A stretch of 64,000 nucleotides of DNA from the NCBI GenBank assembly GCA_003435055.1, contig QUMM01000003.1, positions 124,001 through 188,000 on the forward strand, in the 5' to 3' direction. Under the pieces are notes generated by a model. It was not told where the DNA came from. It did not search any database and was given only the letters and a program-made list of their open reading frames with translations. Of the stretch, positions 1 to 9,512 are shown piece by piece; position 1 is the stretch's first letter; every line of letters starts with the position of its first letter. The position numbers and the translations under genes were made by a program. Origin of the DNA: Lachnospiraceae bacterium OF09-6. GTDB taxonomy: Bacteria; Bacillota; Clostridia; Lachnospirales; Lachnospiraceae.

Positions 1-357
1 GTTCTGGATGTCTGTCACTTTCGTATTTTCCAGGGATTTTGAGCCATCTATGGTCAGTACTTCAAAATAAATATCCTGGACATTTGCGCCAAAGGTCTGG
101 ATATGAAGTGATACATCACGATCAGTAGAAATCGGGGTCAATGTATCCCGGATAGTCAACGCTTCCATCGGCTCCACATACCCATGCAGTGGATTCATAT
201 CTGTATCCTGATACCGCATATAAACAAGCGGTAAGGTTGCCTTTTTCATATCCTCTGTCTGAATGGTGGTCTCATCATCCATAATATAGGCAAATCCTGC
301 CACCGAACCGATGAAGATCAGAAAAAGCACCACAATTCTAATCAGTATCTTTTTCAT
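1..357 (-). CDS. Membrane-anchored hypothetical protein, N-terminal part (runs off the left edge)
   Basis: An open frame of 119 codons runs from an ATG at 357 to the window edge, so the stop is not seen. A GGAGGAG ribosome binding site sits just before the ATG. The first 25 or so residues are one hydrophobic segment (KKILIRIVVLFLIFIGSVAG) after two lysines, which suggests a signal anchor or uncleaved signal peptide. The rest is extracytoplasmic-looking, with no recognisable catalytic motif. The start lies 20 bp inside the end of the upstream methyltransferase gene, so the two are probably translationally coupled. I do not recognise a family. The ATG lies too close to the edge for the reading frame to be listed elsewhere, but it is uninterrupted and has a good start. 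Confidence 0.6.
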   Translation of the reverse strand, partial: MKKILIRIVVLFLIFIGSVAGFAYIMDDETTIQTEDMKKATLPLVYMRYQDTDMNPLHGYVEPMEALTIRDTLTPISTDRDVSLHIQTFGANVQDIYFEVLTIDGSKSLENTKVTDIQN

Positions 358-1522
358 CTTCTCCTCCTAACCGTAATCTGTAAAATAGCGGATTCACATT
401 CCAGATTCCCATACAGGTCTGAAGAGAGTCCAGAAGTTTTTCCTTCTTTTCGAAAGGCAGTGGCGTATTCTGCTTCACTGCACGGATCAGAATATTCTTC
501 GGTGTATGTTCCATATCAATAAACTCCAGCACCTGTACCTGATACCCTTCCAGTTCCAGTACATCCGCCCGAAAAGCATCGGTCATCAAAGCCGCCATAC
601 GTTCCTGAATCAGCCCATATTTTAAGACCGGATTCATCTCCGTACTGTGCATCTGACGGTTTAACTCATGATGGCAGCAAGGCACCGCAAAAATCACCTT
701 TGCATTCCATTGAAGCGCCTTTTCCAGTGCATAGTCTGTTGCCGTATCACAGGCGTGAAGGGATACCACCATGTCTACCTGCTCCACGCCATCGTAATCC
801 GCAATATCCCCGGTCAGGAAGGTCAGACGGTCATAACCGTACTTCTCTGCCAGTTCCTGACAGTGTTCCATCACATCTTTCTTCAGATCCAGACCGATCA
901 TCCGTATCCGATACTGCTTCTTTACAGTCAGATAATAATACAGGGCAAAGGTGAGATAAGACTTACCACATCCAAAATCAATCAATGTCAGTTCCCTGTC
1001 TTTATCCAGCTCCGGTAAAATATCTTCCACAAACTCCAGATATCGGTTGATCTGGCGGAATTTATCATATCTTGACCGTACAATAGTTCCTTCCGCTGTC
1101 ATAACCCCAAGATCCACCAGAAACGGGATCGGAGTTCCTTCTTCCAGGAGATATCTCTTCTTGCGATTATGATCCAGAACTCTTGCACTACGCATATCTC
1201 TGGCTATCTTCTGCTTTACTGTGGTTTTTCCTTTTTTACTGACCAGTGCCTGTATAGACTGGGTGGTAGTATCCATCTGCAGTTGTCTGTAATCTTTTCG
1301 AAGCCAATGATCCAACTGTTCCAGCAGCTCTGCCTTCTCATAGTTTTTGTGAAATTCTTTTTTTCCATCTGAGACACTGGTCTGAAAACACAGCTGCTCT
1401 TTCAGCTTCACCGGCCGTATCTTTACTTTATCCGCCAGTTCTCCATGACGCTTTCCACTGATGGTCATGCGCAGCATATTCTCATTCATTGTCTGTCTCA
1501 GTAAATTCATTAATTGTTCCAT
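338..1522 (-). CDS. SAM-dependent methyltransferase (Methyltransf_32-like)
   Basis: A 394-residue cytoplasmic protein. The C-terminal half has a class I Rossmann methyltransferase fold: the SAM-binding motif LIDFGCGKSYLTFALYY lies near residue 180, followed by an acidic loop (GLDLK) and a VSLHACDTATDYAL segment near residue 255. A CCHHEL motif follows in place of the usual motif IV and is typical of the Methyltransf_32 group. The N-terminal 150 residues form a separate basic region, perhaps for RNA or nucleic acid binding. The substrate is unknown; relatives are generally annotated only as methyltransferases. The gene follows the TPR/zinc-ribbon gene by 12 bp and overlaps the next gene by 20 bp, so all three look like one transcript. 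Confidence 0.8.
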   Translation of the reverse strand: MEQLMNLLRQTMNENMLRMTISGKRHGELADKVKIRPVKLKEQLCFQTSVSDGKKEFHKNYEKAELLEQLDHWLRKDYRQLQMDTTTQSIQALVSKKGKTTVKQKIARDMRSARVLDHNRKKRYLLEEGTPIPFLVDLGVMTAEGTIVRSRYDKFRQINRYLEFVEDILPELDKDRELTLIDFGCGKSYLTFALYYYLTVKKQYRIRMIGLDLKKDVMEHCQELAEKYGYDRLTFLTGDIADYDGVEQVDMVVSLHACDTATDYALEKALQWNAKVIFAVPCCHHELNRQMHSTEMNPVLKYGLIQERMAALMTDAFRADVLELEGYQVQVLEFIDMEHTPKNILIRAVKQNTPLPFEKKEKLLDSLQTCMGIWNVNPLFYRLRLGGEDEKDTD

Positions 1523-1534
1523 ATCTGTTCTATA

Positions 1535-2368
1535 TCACCATTCTTTTCCACAACTGTCACAGTGCCATGTGACAGCGTAACGTTCAAATCTGCGCAGCCC
1601 GAAAGAAGACGACAATGTCTTTTTCATATTGGTCCATACTGAGATATGCGATACCTTGCTGCTTCCGCATCTCGGGCATCGTACCTCCAGCTTCTTTTTT
1701 CCTGCATCAATGAGCCGGTCCACATCGTTCTGGTCATTCATCTTTTTAAATTGCTCTGCCCAGAACTTTCGTTTATTTACCTTTCCAAATGCATATTCAT
1801 AGTAATTAGCTGTCTTCTTGTCCTTAGGATCTGCCGTTTTTACCAGATAAAAGTAAGCGGATGCCCGAATGTAATCTTTCTTATTATGATAGTAATACAA
1901 GCCTACATTCTTCATAGCCTGTGCCCAGATCGCGCCTTTGTTCTTCTCGATCTTCATAAAGCAGGAAACTGCCTTTTCCTGGTCATCCGGAAATGGAGCA
2001 TTGATCTTTGGCATATACAGATTGCCAAGGAAATAATAGGATGCACTGTTCAGTCTGGCTGCTGCCTGGAAAGCATCTGTTGTCTTTTTCATATACGCTT
2101 TTCTTTCCGGTGAATCCTTCTGTGCCAGATTGAAATACGCAGATGCAAGATTGGTATAAACGCTGGCATCTTCCGTGATGGCAAGAGCCTTCTCAAATAT
2201 CTCCACTGCTTTCTCATTATCATTTGCATCGTTTTTATAATAAATCCCCAGTTCATTATAAACCTGCGGAGCCTGACTTTCCTCTGCAAGAGCCAACAGC
2301 CCAGCTTCTCGTTCCGAGCCTTTCTTCTCCTTCAGCTTTTCCAGCTTAGTTCTTAATTTATCATCCAT
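1535..2368 (-). CDS. TPR-repeat protein with C-terminal zinc ribbon
   Basis: 277 residues without a signal peptide. The middle of the protein (about residues 30-190) is helical and reads as tetratricopeptide-like repeats (for example NEKAVEIFEKALAITEDASVYTNLASAYFNLAQ, quoted in part). The C-terminal 45 residues hold two CxxC knuckles, CPRCGSSK and CDSCGKEW, about 35 residues apart, which make a probable zinc ribbon. TPR domains mediate protein contacts, and the ribbon suggests nucleic acid or protein binding. The function is unknown. It lies 12 bp upstream of the methyltransferase gene and is probably co-transcribed with it. Confidence 0.7.
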   Translation of the reverse strand: MDDKLRTKLEKLKEKKGSEREAGLLALAEESQAPQVYNELGIYYKNDANDNEKAVEIFEKALAITEDASVYTNLASAYFNLAQKDSPERKAYMKKTTDAFQAAARLNSASYYFLGNLYMPKINAPFPDDQEKAVSCFMKIEKNKGAIWAQAMKNVGLYYYHNKKDYIRASAYFYLVKTADPKDKKTANYYEYAFGKVNKRKFWAEQFKKMNDQNDVDRLIDAGKKKLEVRCPRCGSSKVSHISVWTNMKKTLSSSFGLRRFERYAVTWHCDSCGKEW

Positions 2369-2450
2369 ATGACTATGTCTCCTCTCTGGTGTGCGCTCAC
2401 TTTATGATCCTCACACGTTATGCGCTACTCTCCCAGTATTCTTTATTCTA

Positions 2451-2490
2451 TAATAAAAAGACACGGACTTCAATAAAAAAGTCCGTGTCT
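2451..2490 (-). terminator. Rho-independent terminator of the TRAP operon
   Basis: Inverted repeat 2459-2470 / 2479-2490 (AGACACGGACTT and its complement, 12 bp). On the minus strand it is followed by a T-rich run (2451-2458). It lies 40 bp past the stop of dctM. Confidence 0.9.
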
Positions 2491-2531
2491 GAAAAATATC
2501 CTATATTGTATTTAGTCGTTACACTGTACTC

Positions 2532-3833
2532 TTAAACTGCATATCCAACCAGATGTGGGAGAAACAGTGATACAGCCGGAACAAAGCTGAGTAACAGCAA
2601 TGTAATAACCATGGCAAGATAGAATGGCAGGGTTGCCTTTACGATCTTTTCGATCTTAACACCAGATACAGCAGAACCGATGAACAATACGGTACCTACC
2701 GGAGGTGTCAGCAGACCGATACCACAGTTCAGGATCATCATGATACCGAACTGGATTGGGCTGATGCCGATGGATGTTGCCAGTGGCAGAAGGATAGGTG
2801 TTGCAATCAGGACGATTGGAGCCATATCCATGATACATCCCAGAACCAGAAGGATCAGGTTGATCAGCAGTGTCAGCAGGATCTTGTTGGTTGTGACAGA
2901 AGTAATGGCACTTGCCGCAAGATCTGGCACATGCAGATAAGTCAGGCAGTAACCGAAGATACTGGAGGTACCGCAAAGGATCAGTACCATAGCCAGTGTA
3001 TCGATACATTCACCAAATACTGCCCACAGGCTCTTCCAGTTCAGTTCTCTGTAAACAGCCATACTTACCAGTAAGCTGTAAAGTACTGCGATAGCAGCAG
3101 ATTCAGTAGCTGTGAATACACCACATACTACGCCAACTACTACGATCAGGATCGCCAGCAAAGCCCATATAGAAATCTTTAACTGTTTAAAGAAGTTCTT
3201 AATAGAGAATGCTTTTCCCTTTGGATAATTTCTCTTCATGGAAATGATGTAAGAGAAGATCATCAGAGAAACAGCCAGGAGTGCTCCTGGAAGGTATCCG
3301 GCCATGAACAGCGCACCAACAGAAACTCCACCGGCTGCTGTACAGTAAATAACCATGTTGTGAGATGGAGGAACCAGAAGACCTTCTACAGAAGAAGTAA
3401 TGGTAACTGCTGTAGAGAAATCAGCGTCGTAACCGGCTTCTACCATCATAGGGATCATCAGCTTACCAACAGATGCGGTATCTGCTGCTGCAGATCCTGA
3501 AATACCTCCAAAGAAGTAGGATGTTACGATGTTAACCATGGCCAGTCCGCCATGCATCCATCCAACCAGTGACTCAGCCAGAGCAACCAGCTTATTGGAA
3601 ATACCGCCGGCACCCATGATACTACCCATGGTGATGAAGAATGGTACCGCCATCAGTGAGAAGGAGTAAACCCCTTTGACCATCTGTGTAACAACGGTTG
3701 TATACGGAAGCTTTAAATATGTCAGGCAGAGACAGGAGGCAATGGCTACTGCAAATGCGATCTGCACACGCAGAGCAACCAGCAGTAAGAAGCCCACAAT
3801 CAGAATTAAAATTGCGATTCCGTTTGAACTCAT
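2532..3833 (-). CDS. dctM: TRAP transporter large permease, DctM type
   Basis: 433 residues, the usual length of the DctM subunit, with about 12 hydrophobic segments. Recognisable DctM features include the N-terminal GFLLLVALRVQIAFAVAIAS segment, GGISGSAAADTASVG near residue 115, PPSHNMVIY near residue 155 and LTPPVGTVLFIGS near residue 375. This subunit forms the sodium-coupled channel of a tripartite ATP-independent periplasmic-type transporter. It starts 1 bp after the small permease stops, and DctP lies further upstream, so all three parts are present. Substrate is not deducible from sequence; TRAP systems carry organic acids and sugar acids. Confidence 0.95.
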   Translation of the reverse strand: MSSNGIAILILIVGFLLLVALRVQIAFAVAIASCLCLTYLKLPYTTVVTQMVKGVYSFSLMAVPFFITMGSIMGAGGISNKLVALAESLVGWMHGGLAMVNIVTSYFFGGISGSAAADTASVGKLMIPMMVEAGYDADFSTAVTITSSVEGLLVPPSHNMVIYCTAAGGVSVGALFMAGYLPGALLAVSLMIFSYIISMKRNYPKGKAFSIKNFFKQLKISIWALLAILIVVVGVVCGVFTATESAAIAVLYSLLVSMAVYRELNWKSLWAVFGECIDTLAMVLILCGTSSIFGYCLTYLHVPDLAASAITSVTTNKILLTLLINLILLVLGCIMDMAPIVLIATPILLPLATSIGISPIQFGIMMILNCGIGLLTPPVGTVLFIGSAVSGVKIEKIVKATLPFYLAMVITLLLLSFVPAVSLFLPHLVGYAV

Positions 3834-3834
3834 A

Positions 3835-4347
3835 TTATTTGTCCTCCTTTGCTGACAGTTTTTTCACGTCTTTTGCTAATGCCTCAAGAATAAAGATGCA
3901 GATTACAATACCTGCAATCGGTACACCTGCATACATCCAGAACTTGGACAGTGCAGGGAGTGTAGCGTATTTTACACGGCTTCCTACAGTCGTTGCTGTA
4001 TTAAAGCCTTCATAAATCATAATGATAGAGAATGCCAGAATCAGAACATCTGCGAAGATATCCAGTACCTGACAGAGCTTCTTTGGCAGGAATTCATCCA
4101 GGGATGTCATTCGGATATGTGTTCCCTTTCTTACAGCAAGTGCTGCTGCAAGGAATGCCATATAAGTCATAAGGGTAAGAATCACTTCTTCACTCCAGGC
4201 CGGATCCTTGAACAGTGGAATATACTTTCCAACATAACGACCTGCTACTGCGTAAGAAGTGATCAGAATATCTGCGATCAGAGCAATCTTACAGATAAAC
4301 ATAACCAGCGCATAAAGCTTATCTAATACACGTTCAATTGCTTTCAT
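3835..4347 (-). CDS. dctQ: TRAP transporter small permease, DctQ type
   Basis: 170 residues with four predicted membrane segments, the normal DctQ architecture. The segment WSEEVILTLMTYMAFLAAALAVRKGTHIRM (given in part: SEEV, YMAFLAAA, RKGTHI) matches the conserved core of the family around residues 50-80. It partners the large permease, whose gene starts 1 bp after it ends. A 12-bp perfect hairpin separates it from the upstream binding-protein gene. Confidence 0.92.
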   Translation of the reverse strand: MKAIERVLDKLYALVMFICKIALIADILITSYAVAGRYVGKYIPLFKDPAWSEEVILTLMTYMAFLAAALAVRKGTHIRMTSLDEFLPKKLCQVLDIFADVLILAFSIIMIYEGFNTATTVGSRVKYATLPALSKFWMYAGVPIAGIVICIFILEALAKDVKKLSAKEDK

Positions 4348-4395
4348 TTTCGAAAACCTCTTTCTTTTAAAACTCAGAACATCACTTCAAAGTCA

Positions 4396-4423
4396 TTCCC
4401 ACCTGTGCAGACACAGGTGGGAA
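4396..4423 (-). promoter_or_regulatory. Perfect hairpin between dctP and dctQ
   Basis: TTCCCACCTGTG at 4396-4407 pairs perfectly with 4412-4423 around a CAGA loop. No T-run follows on the minus strand, so it is not a standard terminator. Its position after the binding-protein gene suggests an mRNA-stabilising or partial-attenuation element that lets DctP be made in excess. Confidence 0.6.
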
Positions 4424-4458
4424 CACGACTTCTTATGCTGTCATCAACGACTTAAACC

Positions 4459-5445
4459 TTATTTTGCAAGATCTACAACTGCCTGATAGAAGTCTTCGAT
4501 ACCCTTTGTATTTTCTGTGATAACATCAGCAACTGCTTCTTTGTAAGGAGTCTTGTCTTCTACTTCTGTAAATACAGCGCCCTTATCTGCCAGACTCTTC
4601 ATGCAGTCTTCATCTGTCTGTGCAGACTGTTCTTTGTTGAATTCCTGAGCTTTCTGAGCTGCTTCCTGAACTGCTGCGAACTGTTCGTCTGTCAGTTTGG
4701 ATTTTGCAAGGTCAGAGATGATATATACTGCGTTACCCAGTGTATGTTCATCAAGGATTACGTTAGGAGCTACTTCGTAGAATGCATTCAGTTCGTATGG
4801 GGAAAGTGGCTGTTCAGCACCATCTACTACACCAGACTGAAGAGAAGTATAAAGCTCACCAGAGGAGATAACTGTCGGTGATCCGCCAAGTCCTTCTACG
4901 ATACCACGCATGATTGGGTCATCTGCTACACGGATCTTCTTGCCGGCGATATCAGCTACGTCTGTAACAGCATCTTTGAAGAAGAAGCTTCTGAATCCTT
5001 CTTCGTAGAAGCTCAGTCCTGTTACACCAAGAGTAGAGATCTCATCGAAGATTTCATCTTTCAGTTCTGACTCTGCTACTGCCCAGAAATGATCACGACT
5101 CTCGAATAAATATGGAAGACCGAGAGATGCAGTCTTTGGACAGCTGTAGTTTGTCAGACGGGATGTTGTGATACGCTCGATATCTACAGTACCTGCCTGT
5201 GCCAGCATACCATCCAGGATTTCTGTTTCGCTTCCAAGTACCTTAGAACACTGGATATCGATATCAACTGCACCATCTGTCAGTTCGTTAACCTGTTCTT
5301 TGAAATAGTTAGCTACTTTTCCGGAAAGGGAATCTTCTGCGTTCTCTTCAGCCAGAACGAGTGTTACATCTGCTGCGGATACAGATGCGCCAGCGGATAC
5401 TGCAATAAGACCTAACATGATTGCTGCAACTAATTTTTTCTTCAT
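4459..5445 (-). CDS. dctP: TRAP transporter substrate-binding protein, DctP family
   Basis: 328 residues. A Sec signal peptide (MKKKLVAAIMLGLIAVSAGA, cleavage likely after VSA) is followed by a DctP fold. Family features include the GKKIRVADDPIMRGIVEGLGG region near residue 170, containing the conserved arginine that binds carboxylates, and SLQSGVVDGAEQPLSPY near residue 205. There is no lipobox cysteine, which is unexpected for a Gram-positive binding protein that must stay at the membrane. It is the first gene of dctPQM, with a good AAGGAGAG ribosome binding site. The hybrid kinase gene lies 180 bp upstream. Confidence 0.93.
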   Translation of the reverse strand: MKKKLVAAIMLGLIAVSAGASVSAADVTLVLAEENAEDSLSGKVANYFKEQVNELTDGAVDIDIQCSKVLGSETEILDGMLAQAGTVDIERITTSRLTNYSCPKTASLGLPYLFESRDHFWAVAESELKDEIFDEISTLGVTGLSFYEEGFRSFFFKDAVTDVADIAGKKIRVADDPIMRGIVEGLGGSPTVISSGELYTSLQSGVVDGAEQPLSPYELNAFYEVAPNVILDEHTLGNAVYIISDLAKSKLTDEQFAAVQEAAQKAQEFNKEQSAQTDEDCMKSLADKGAVFTEVEDKTPYKEAVADVITENTKGIEDFYQAVVDLAK

Positions 5446-5627
5446 TTCTTTCTCTCCTTATTTTTTAAAAATTTTGTGCCATCTGCCAAAAGACATTGGC
5501 TGGTACCCGGGTAATCTGTCTTTTTTTCCTGCAACCGGTATACCGCTGAAATAATTCTATCATTATACTCTATAAAAAGCAAGTATTTTTCATCATTCTG
5601 TATGTCTGTCCTTTTTGTCTTTTTGCA

Positions 5628-8600
5628 TCATATTTTCAGATATTTTATTAATACCTTCTGAAGTTTTCCAATATTCAGCGGTTTGGACAAATGTTCGTTC
5701 ATTCCACTGGCCATGGACTTCTTCACATCTTCCTCAAATGCATTGGCACTCATGGCTATAATCGGCATCTCCCGACAATCTTTCCTGTTCAACTTCCGAA
5801 TGGCTTCCGCAGCCTCCAGGCCGTTCATTTCCGGCATCATGATGTCCATCAGTATCAGATCATAGGTATCTTCCGGCACTTCCATCATCCGTTTTACCGC
5901 CAGACGTCCGTTTTCGACACTGTCCACCTGAATCTGATATTCTTCCAAAATTGTCTGAATAATTTCCAGATTCAGTTCATTGTCCTCAGCCACCAACACT
6001 TTACAGCCCTCAAAGGTACAGTTCTCAGAAATCTTTTCCTGTTCTTCTTTTTTTTCTCTGGCAAATTCCATCTGCATGGTAAAGCTGAATTCACTTCCCT
6101 CTCCTGGCTCACTCTCCAGCACGATATCACTTCCCATCAGCTGTACCAGCCGACTGCTGATAGCCAGTCCAAGACCATTTCCCTGTCTTCGGCTGATTTC
6201 TCTGGTATCTGCCTGTTCAAAGCTCTGGAAAACCTTCTTCTGATCTTCTTTGCTGATACCAATTCCGTTATCCCGTACAGAAAAGAACAGTTTTGCTCCG
6301 GTCTGACTGCTGCTGATTTCCCGGACGGTCAGACAGATCATCCCATTTTCTTCTGTAAACTTCACTGCATTTCCAATCAGATTAATTAGTACCTGATTGA
6401 TGCGAAGTTCATCTCCGTAATATCTGGTATGCTTCAGGTCTACAATCTTCCTGTAAATCAGATGTTTCTCCTCCAGCCTGGACGCAAACAGTTCGTTAAT
6501 ATTGTCTACCATCTCTCTCAGATCAAAATCAGCCAGTATCAGCTGCATTCTTCCGCTTTCGATCTTGGACATATCCAGAATATCATTGATCAGACCCAGA
6601 AGGTAGTTGGAAGAATTGCGGATCTTCTTCAGACAGTCCAGAATCTTCTCCTGTGATTGTCCCTCATGAAGAGCAATATCAGTCATTCCCATAATACCGT
6701 TCATCGGTGTACGTATCTCATGAGACATTCTGGCAAGGAATTCTGCCTTGGCATTACCGGAAGAATCATGTCTCTGCTGGTTCAGACGATTCTGAATCAG
6801 CATAACGACCTCCTGCAGTTCATTCTGTTCTTCCTCATTCAGCTCTTCCTGAGCCTTCAGCCCAAAGATCAGAATGCTTCCCATGTACTTTCCACCGTCT
6901 GTCATATGAAGTACTGTACCGTCCTGCTGCCTGATAAATGGTGCAAACAGCGGACTGTTGCGACAGACATCTCCGATGCTCTGCAGTCTGTCCGGATCGC
7001 AATGTTTATAGAAAGAGAGATAATCCTCCTGCTCGTACCGGGCAATCTCAGACAGCTTTTCTGCCTTCGGATCCCTGTGCCACTGATACTCCAGAATATT
7101 TGCCTTGTAATCTGAATCCAATACTGTAATCAGAATGCCTTCCTGATGATAGGTATCCAGCATACGATAAGCAAGAACATCCAGCAAAACTGACAGATCT
7201 CCCTCTTTATCAAAAAGATTCAAAGCAAGAGAAACCATATTCATCTGACTGAGCCATGCCATGGACACAACATTCCCCGGACGAAAACGAACCGGAGGCT
7301 GATTCCAGCCGCTTTGATATACCACAGCTTCTGCATCCATATTCTTCGCTCGATACAACGCTGCCGCTGCCTGATCCAGCAATTCTCGATCAGACTGATT
7401 TCTTCCCTGGACCACACCACAGCAGAAAGCCAGCTCCAGAGTATCCCGGTGAATCAGTTCTGCAAACTGTTTGCTGACTCTTGCCAGCATCTCACGAACT
7501 TTTTTTCCATCGGTTTCTTCTGTCCAGACCAACAGTTCATCTGCCCCGGAACGAATCCGGACATTTCCCTTTACCACAACTTCATCCTTCAGAAGCTGTG
7601 CCAGATACTCCATGAGAATGTCTCCAAAAATCAGTCCAAACCGCTCATTCATTCTTGTAAAATGATCCACATCCAGAAGAATCATATGCCCCTGTGGCAC
7701 ATACTTTCTTCTGTTTGCCAGTTTTTTCAGTCCCAGCTGGAGGCGATAATACCAGGTTACCGGATCTATCTGCTCCTTTTTCTGATACGCAAGCTCCCGG
7801 ATTTTACGTTCATGAATATTGCGGATATTTCCCACCAGTTTGGTACGAACCTGCCGGCTGTCCACCACTTCTTTTCCGTTTAACTGCACCCAGGTATAGT
7901 CCTGCATCTCTGGCATCTTCAGGCGAAATTCTATCTGAAACTCTGTTCTGTCACTTTCTCTCAGTTCCTTCAGCCGCGCTTTATCATCCGGATGTACCAG
8001 GTATCCATCCAGATATTCCGGATGCGTCCTGCAGTCCCAGATACCATTCATCGTTTTGCTGTTCACAATCTCCAGGGTCATGTTGCAGTAATCGAGGGTG
8101 AAAAAAATATCTGTGGAATTTTCCACTGCCATTTTGTATTTTTCCGATTCTTCCTGGATACGCTCTTCTGCCTGCTGCTGTTCATCTGTCAACGTCTCTA
8201 CCACTTCATGGATCTCGTCGATTTCCCTGATTCCAGATTTATGAAAGCCATGGATGCCTTCCACTCCACTGCGCACGCTGTTTACCAGCCGAGCAATCGG
8301 CCTGGTCACACTGCCTACCAGAATACTGACCATCAATACTCCAAACAGCACACCAAAAGCAACGGAAATCAGCATACTGGTGAAAATCTTTCTGCCAACC
8401 CCGAATATGGCATTTTCTGTTTCAAATCCAATCAATGTCCACTCTGTATTCTGATATGGCACATAATTCCCGTAAAGTTTCAGCCCGTGCACGGTTGCAT
8501 AGACATTTTGATTTCCAATCTGCACTCCCCTTACCTGATAAAAATTTTCCTGTTTCTGTGGAAGCAGTTCAAATGTGTCACCAGAGCCTGCTGTCAGCTC

Positions 8601-9500
8601 ATAGAGGTTTCCCCTACCGCTGATCGAACGGTAGCTGCCATCTTCCTGCCTTACCGCAAGCATATATCCCGCATTCTGATTTGCATCCAGCTCCTGTACC
8701 TGAAATTCCTCTTCCAGTTCACTTAAACCGATCTCTATCCCAAGAATTCCGAACAGCTGGCCATCACAGGAAAGTGGAACCGAATATGTAATTATCTTAT
8801 GGCTGTCCATATAATCATCTTCCAGGACAAATGGTTCTGCCCAGTAACCCAGATATTTATAAGCGCTTTCCCCGTTCTCCTGCGCTGCCATATATGGCTG
8901 ATAAAAAAAATCATCTGCTGCACGTACGCCATTTCCGGCGAGAGAAAACCTGGTAGCCCAGGCAGAATCCAGTGGAATTCCTTCTGTTCTGGCCAGATTC
9001 TTACTTCCTCTTTCCATCAACAGATCCGTATTGGTTGCTGACTGATGTTCCGGATCCGAATCTCTTACAAAAAAGCCCTGATACTGCGCCGCCTGATTCG
9101 TATCCTGTCCATTGGTCAGCACCAGAAACAATCCTGTCACATTATTTTTCTGCAGTACATCCACGCATTCTGGAAAAACCACATCCAGGTAGTCCTTCTG
9201 CATCTCATCACTTTGAAGAAATTCTCCCATATCCGCCTGTTCCGACTGCATGGTGCTTTTCAGGCTCTGGGACAGCGTGCCTTTTTCACTTCCAATAAAG
9301 CTCCACTGCTCCAGCATTTTATTTTCCAGAATTACTTTTCGGTTTTCTACTGTCTGCCCCATCATATCTACAGCATTGTTTTCCAGCATCCGGTCAGCTC
9401 CATTGATCTTCATCGTTCCAATGGATACGGCTCCCTGTGCAATCATAACAACGACTATCGGTATCATAAAAAGAGAAATAATCGATATTTTCTGTTTCAA
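5628..9500 (-). CDS. Hybrid sensor histidine kinase with PAS, degenerate GGDEF and receiver domains
   Basis: 1290 residues, membrane-bound. Order: TM1 (about 8-28), large extracellular sensor region to about 370 (Cache-like), TM2 (about 372-397), HAMP (TRPIARLVNSV), PAS (about 455-570), GGDEF-like domain (about 575-730), a GAF-like region, HisKA with SHEIRTPMNG (His927), HATPase with NLIGNAVKFTEE and GNGLGLAIS, and a C-terminal receiver with LILMDIMMPEMNG (Asp1219). The GGDEF signature reads GADEL (Asp654), so cyclase activity is doubtful, although the upstream LLDVDHF metal-site segment is kept. No DNA-binding output is fused, so a phosphorelay partner must lie elsewhere. It starts 12 bp after an ABC-type binding protein gene, its likely sensory partner, and lies upstream of the TRAP genes it may control. 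Confidence 0.88.
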   Translation of the reverse strand: MKQKISIISLFMIPIVVVMIAQGAVSIGTMKINGADRMLENNAVDMMGQTVENRKVILENKMLEQWSFIGSEKGTLSQSLKSTMQSEQADMGEFLQSDEMQKDYLDVVFPECVDVLQKNNVTGLFLVLTNGQDTNQAAQYQGFFVRDSDPEHQSATNTDLLMERGSKNLARTEGIPLDSAWATRFSLAGNGVRAADDFFYQPYMAAQENGESAYKYLGYWAEPFVLEDDYMDSHKIITYSVPLSCDGQLFGILGIEIGLSELEEEFQVQELDANQNAGYMLAVRQEDGSYRSISGRGNLYELTAGSGDTFELLPQKQENFYQVRGVQIGNQNVYATVHGLKLYGNYVPYQNTEWTLIGFETENAIFGVGRKIFTSMLISVAFGVLFGVLMVSILVGSVTRPIARLVNSVRSGVEGIHGFHKSGIREIDEIHEVVETLTDEQQQAEERIQEESEKYKMAVENSTDIFFTLDYCNMTLEIVNSKTMNGIWDCRTHPEYLDGYLVHPDDKARLKELRESDRTEFQIEFRLKMPEMQDYTWVQLNGKEVVDSRQVRTKLVGNIRNIHERKIRELAYQKKEQIDPVTWYYRLQLGLKKLANRRKYVPQGHMILLDVDHFTRMNERFGLIFGDILMEYLAQLLKDEVVVKGNVRIRSGADELLVWTEETDGKKVREMLARVSKQFAELIHRDTLELAFCCGVVQGRNQSDRELLDQAAAALYRAKNMDAEAVVYQSGWNQPPVRFRPGNVVSMAWLSQMNMVSLALNLFDKEGDLSVLLDVLAYRMLDTYHQEGILITVLDSDYKANILEYQWHRDPKAEKLSEIARYEQEDYLSFYKHCDPDRLQSIGDVCRNSPLFAPFIRQQDGTVLHMTDGGKYMGSILIFGLKAQEELNEEEQNELQEVVMLIQNRLNQQRHDSSGNAKAEFLARMSHEIRTPMNGIMGMTDIALHEGQSQEKILDCLKKIRNSSNYLLGLINDILDMSKIESGRMQLILADFDLREMVDNINELFASRLEEKHLIYRKIVDLKHTRYYGDELRINQVLINLIGNAVKFTEENGMICLTVREISSSQTGAKLFFSVRDNGIGISKEDQKKVFQSFEQADTREISRRQGNGLGLAISSRLVQLMGSDIVLESEPGEGSEFSFTMQMEFAREKKEEQEKISENCTFEGCKVLVAEDNELNLEIIQTILEEYQIQVDSVENGRLAVKRMMEVPEDTYDLILMDIMMPEMNGLEAAEAIRKLNRKDCREMPIIAMSANAFEEDVKKSMASGMNEHLSKPLNIGKLQKVLIKYLKI

Positions 9501-9512
9501 ACCAATCCCATC

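Noticed and set aside
7992..8726. A 244-codon plus-strand frame within the hybrid kinase gene
   Set aside because: It is a shadow of the minus-strand kinase, has no ribosome binding site and has low-complexity, unrecognisable sequence.
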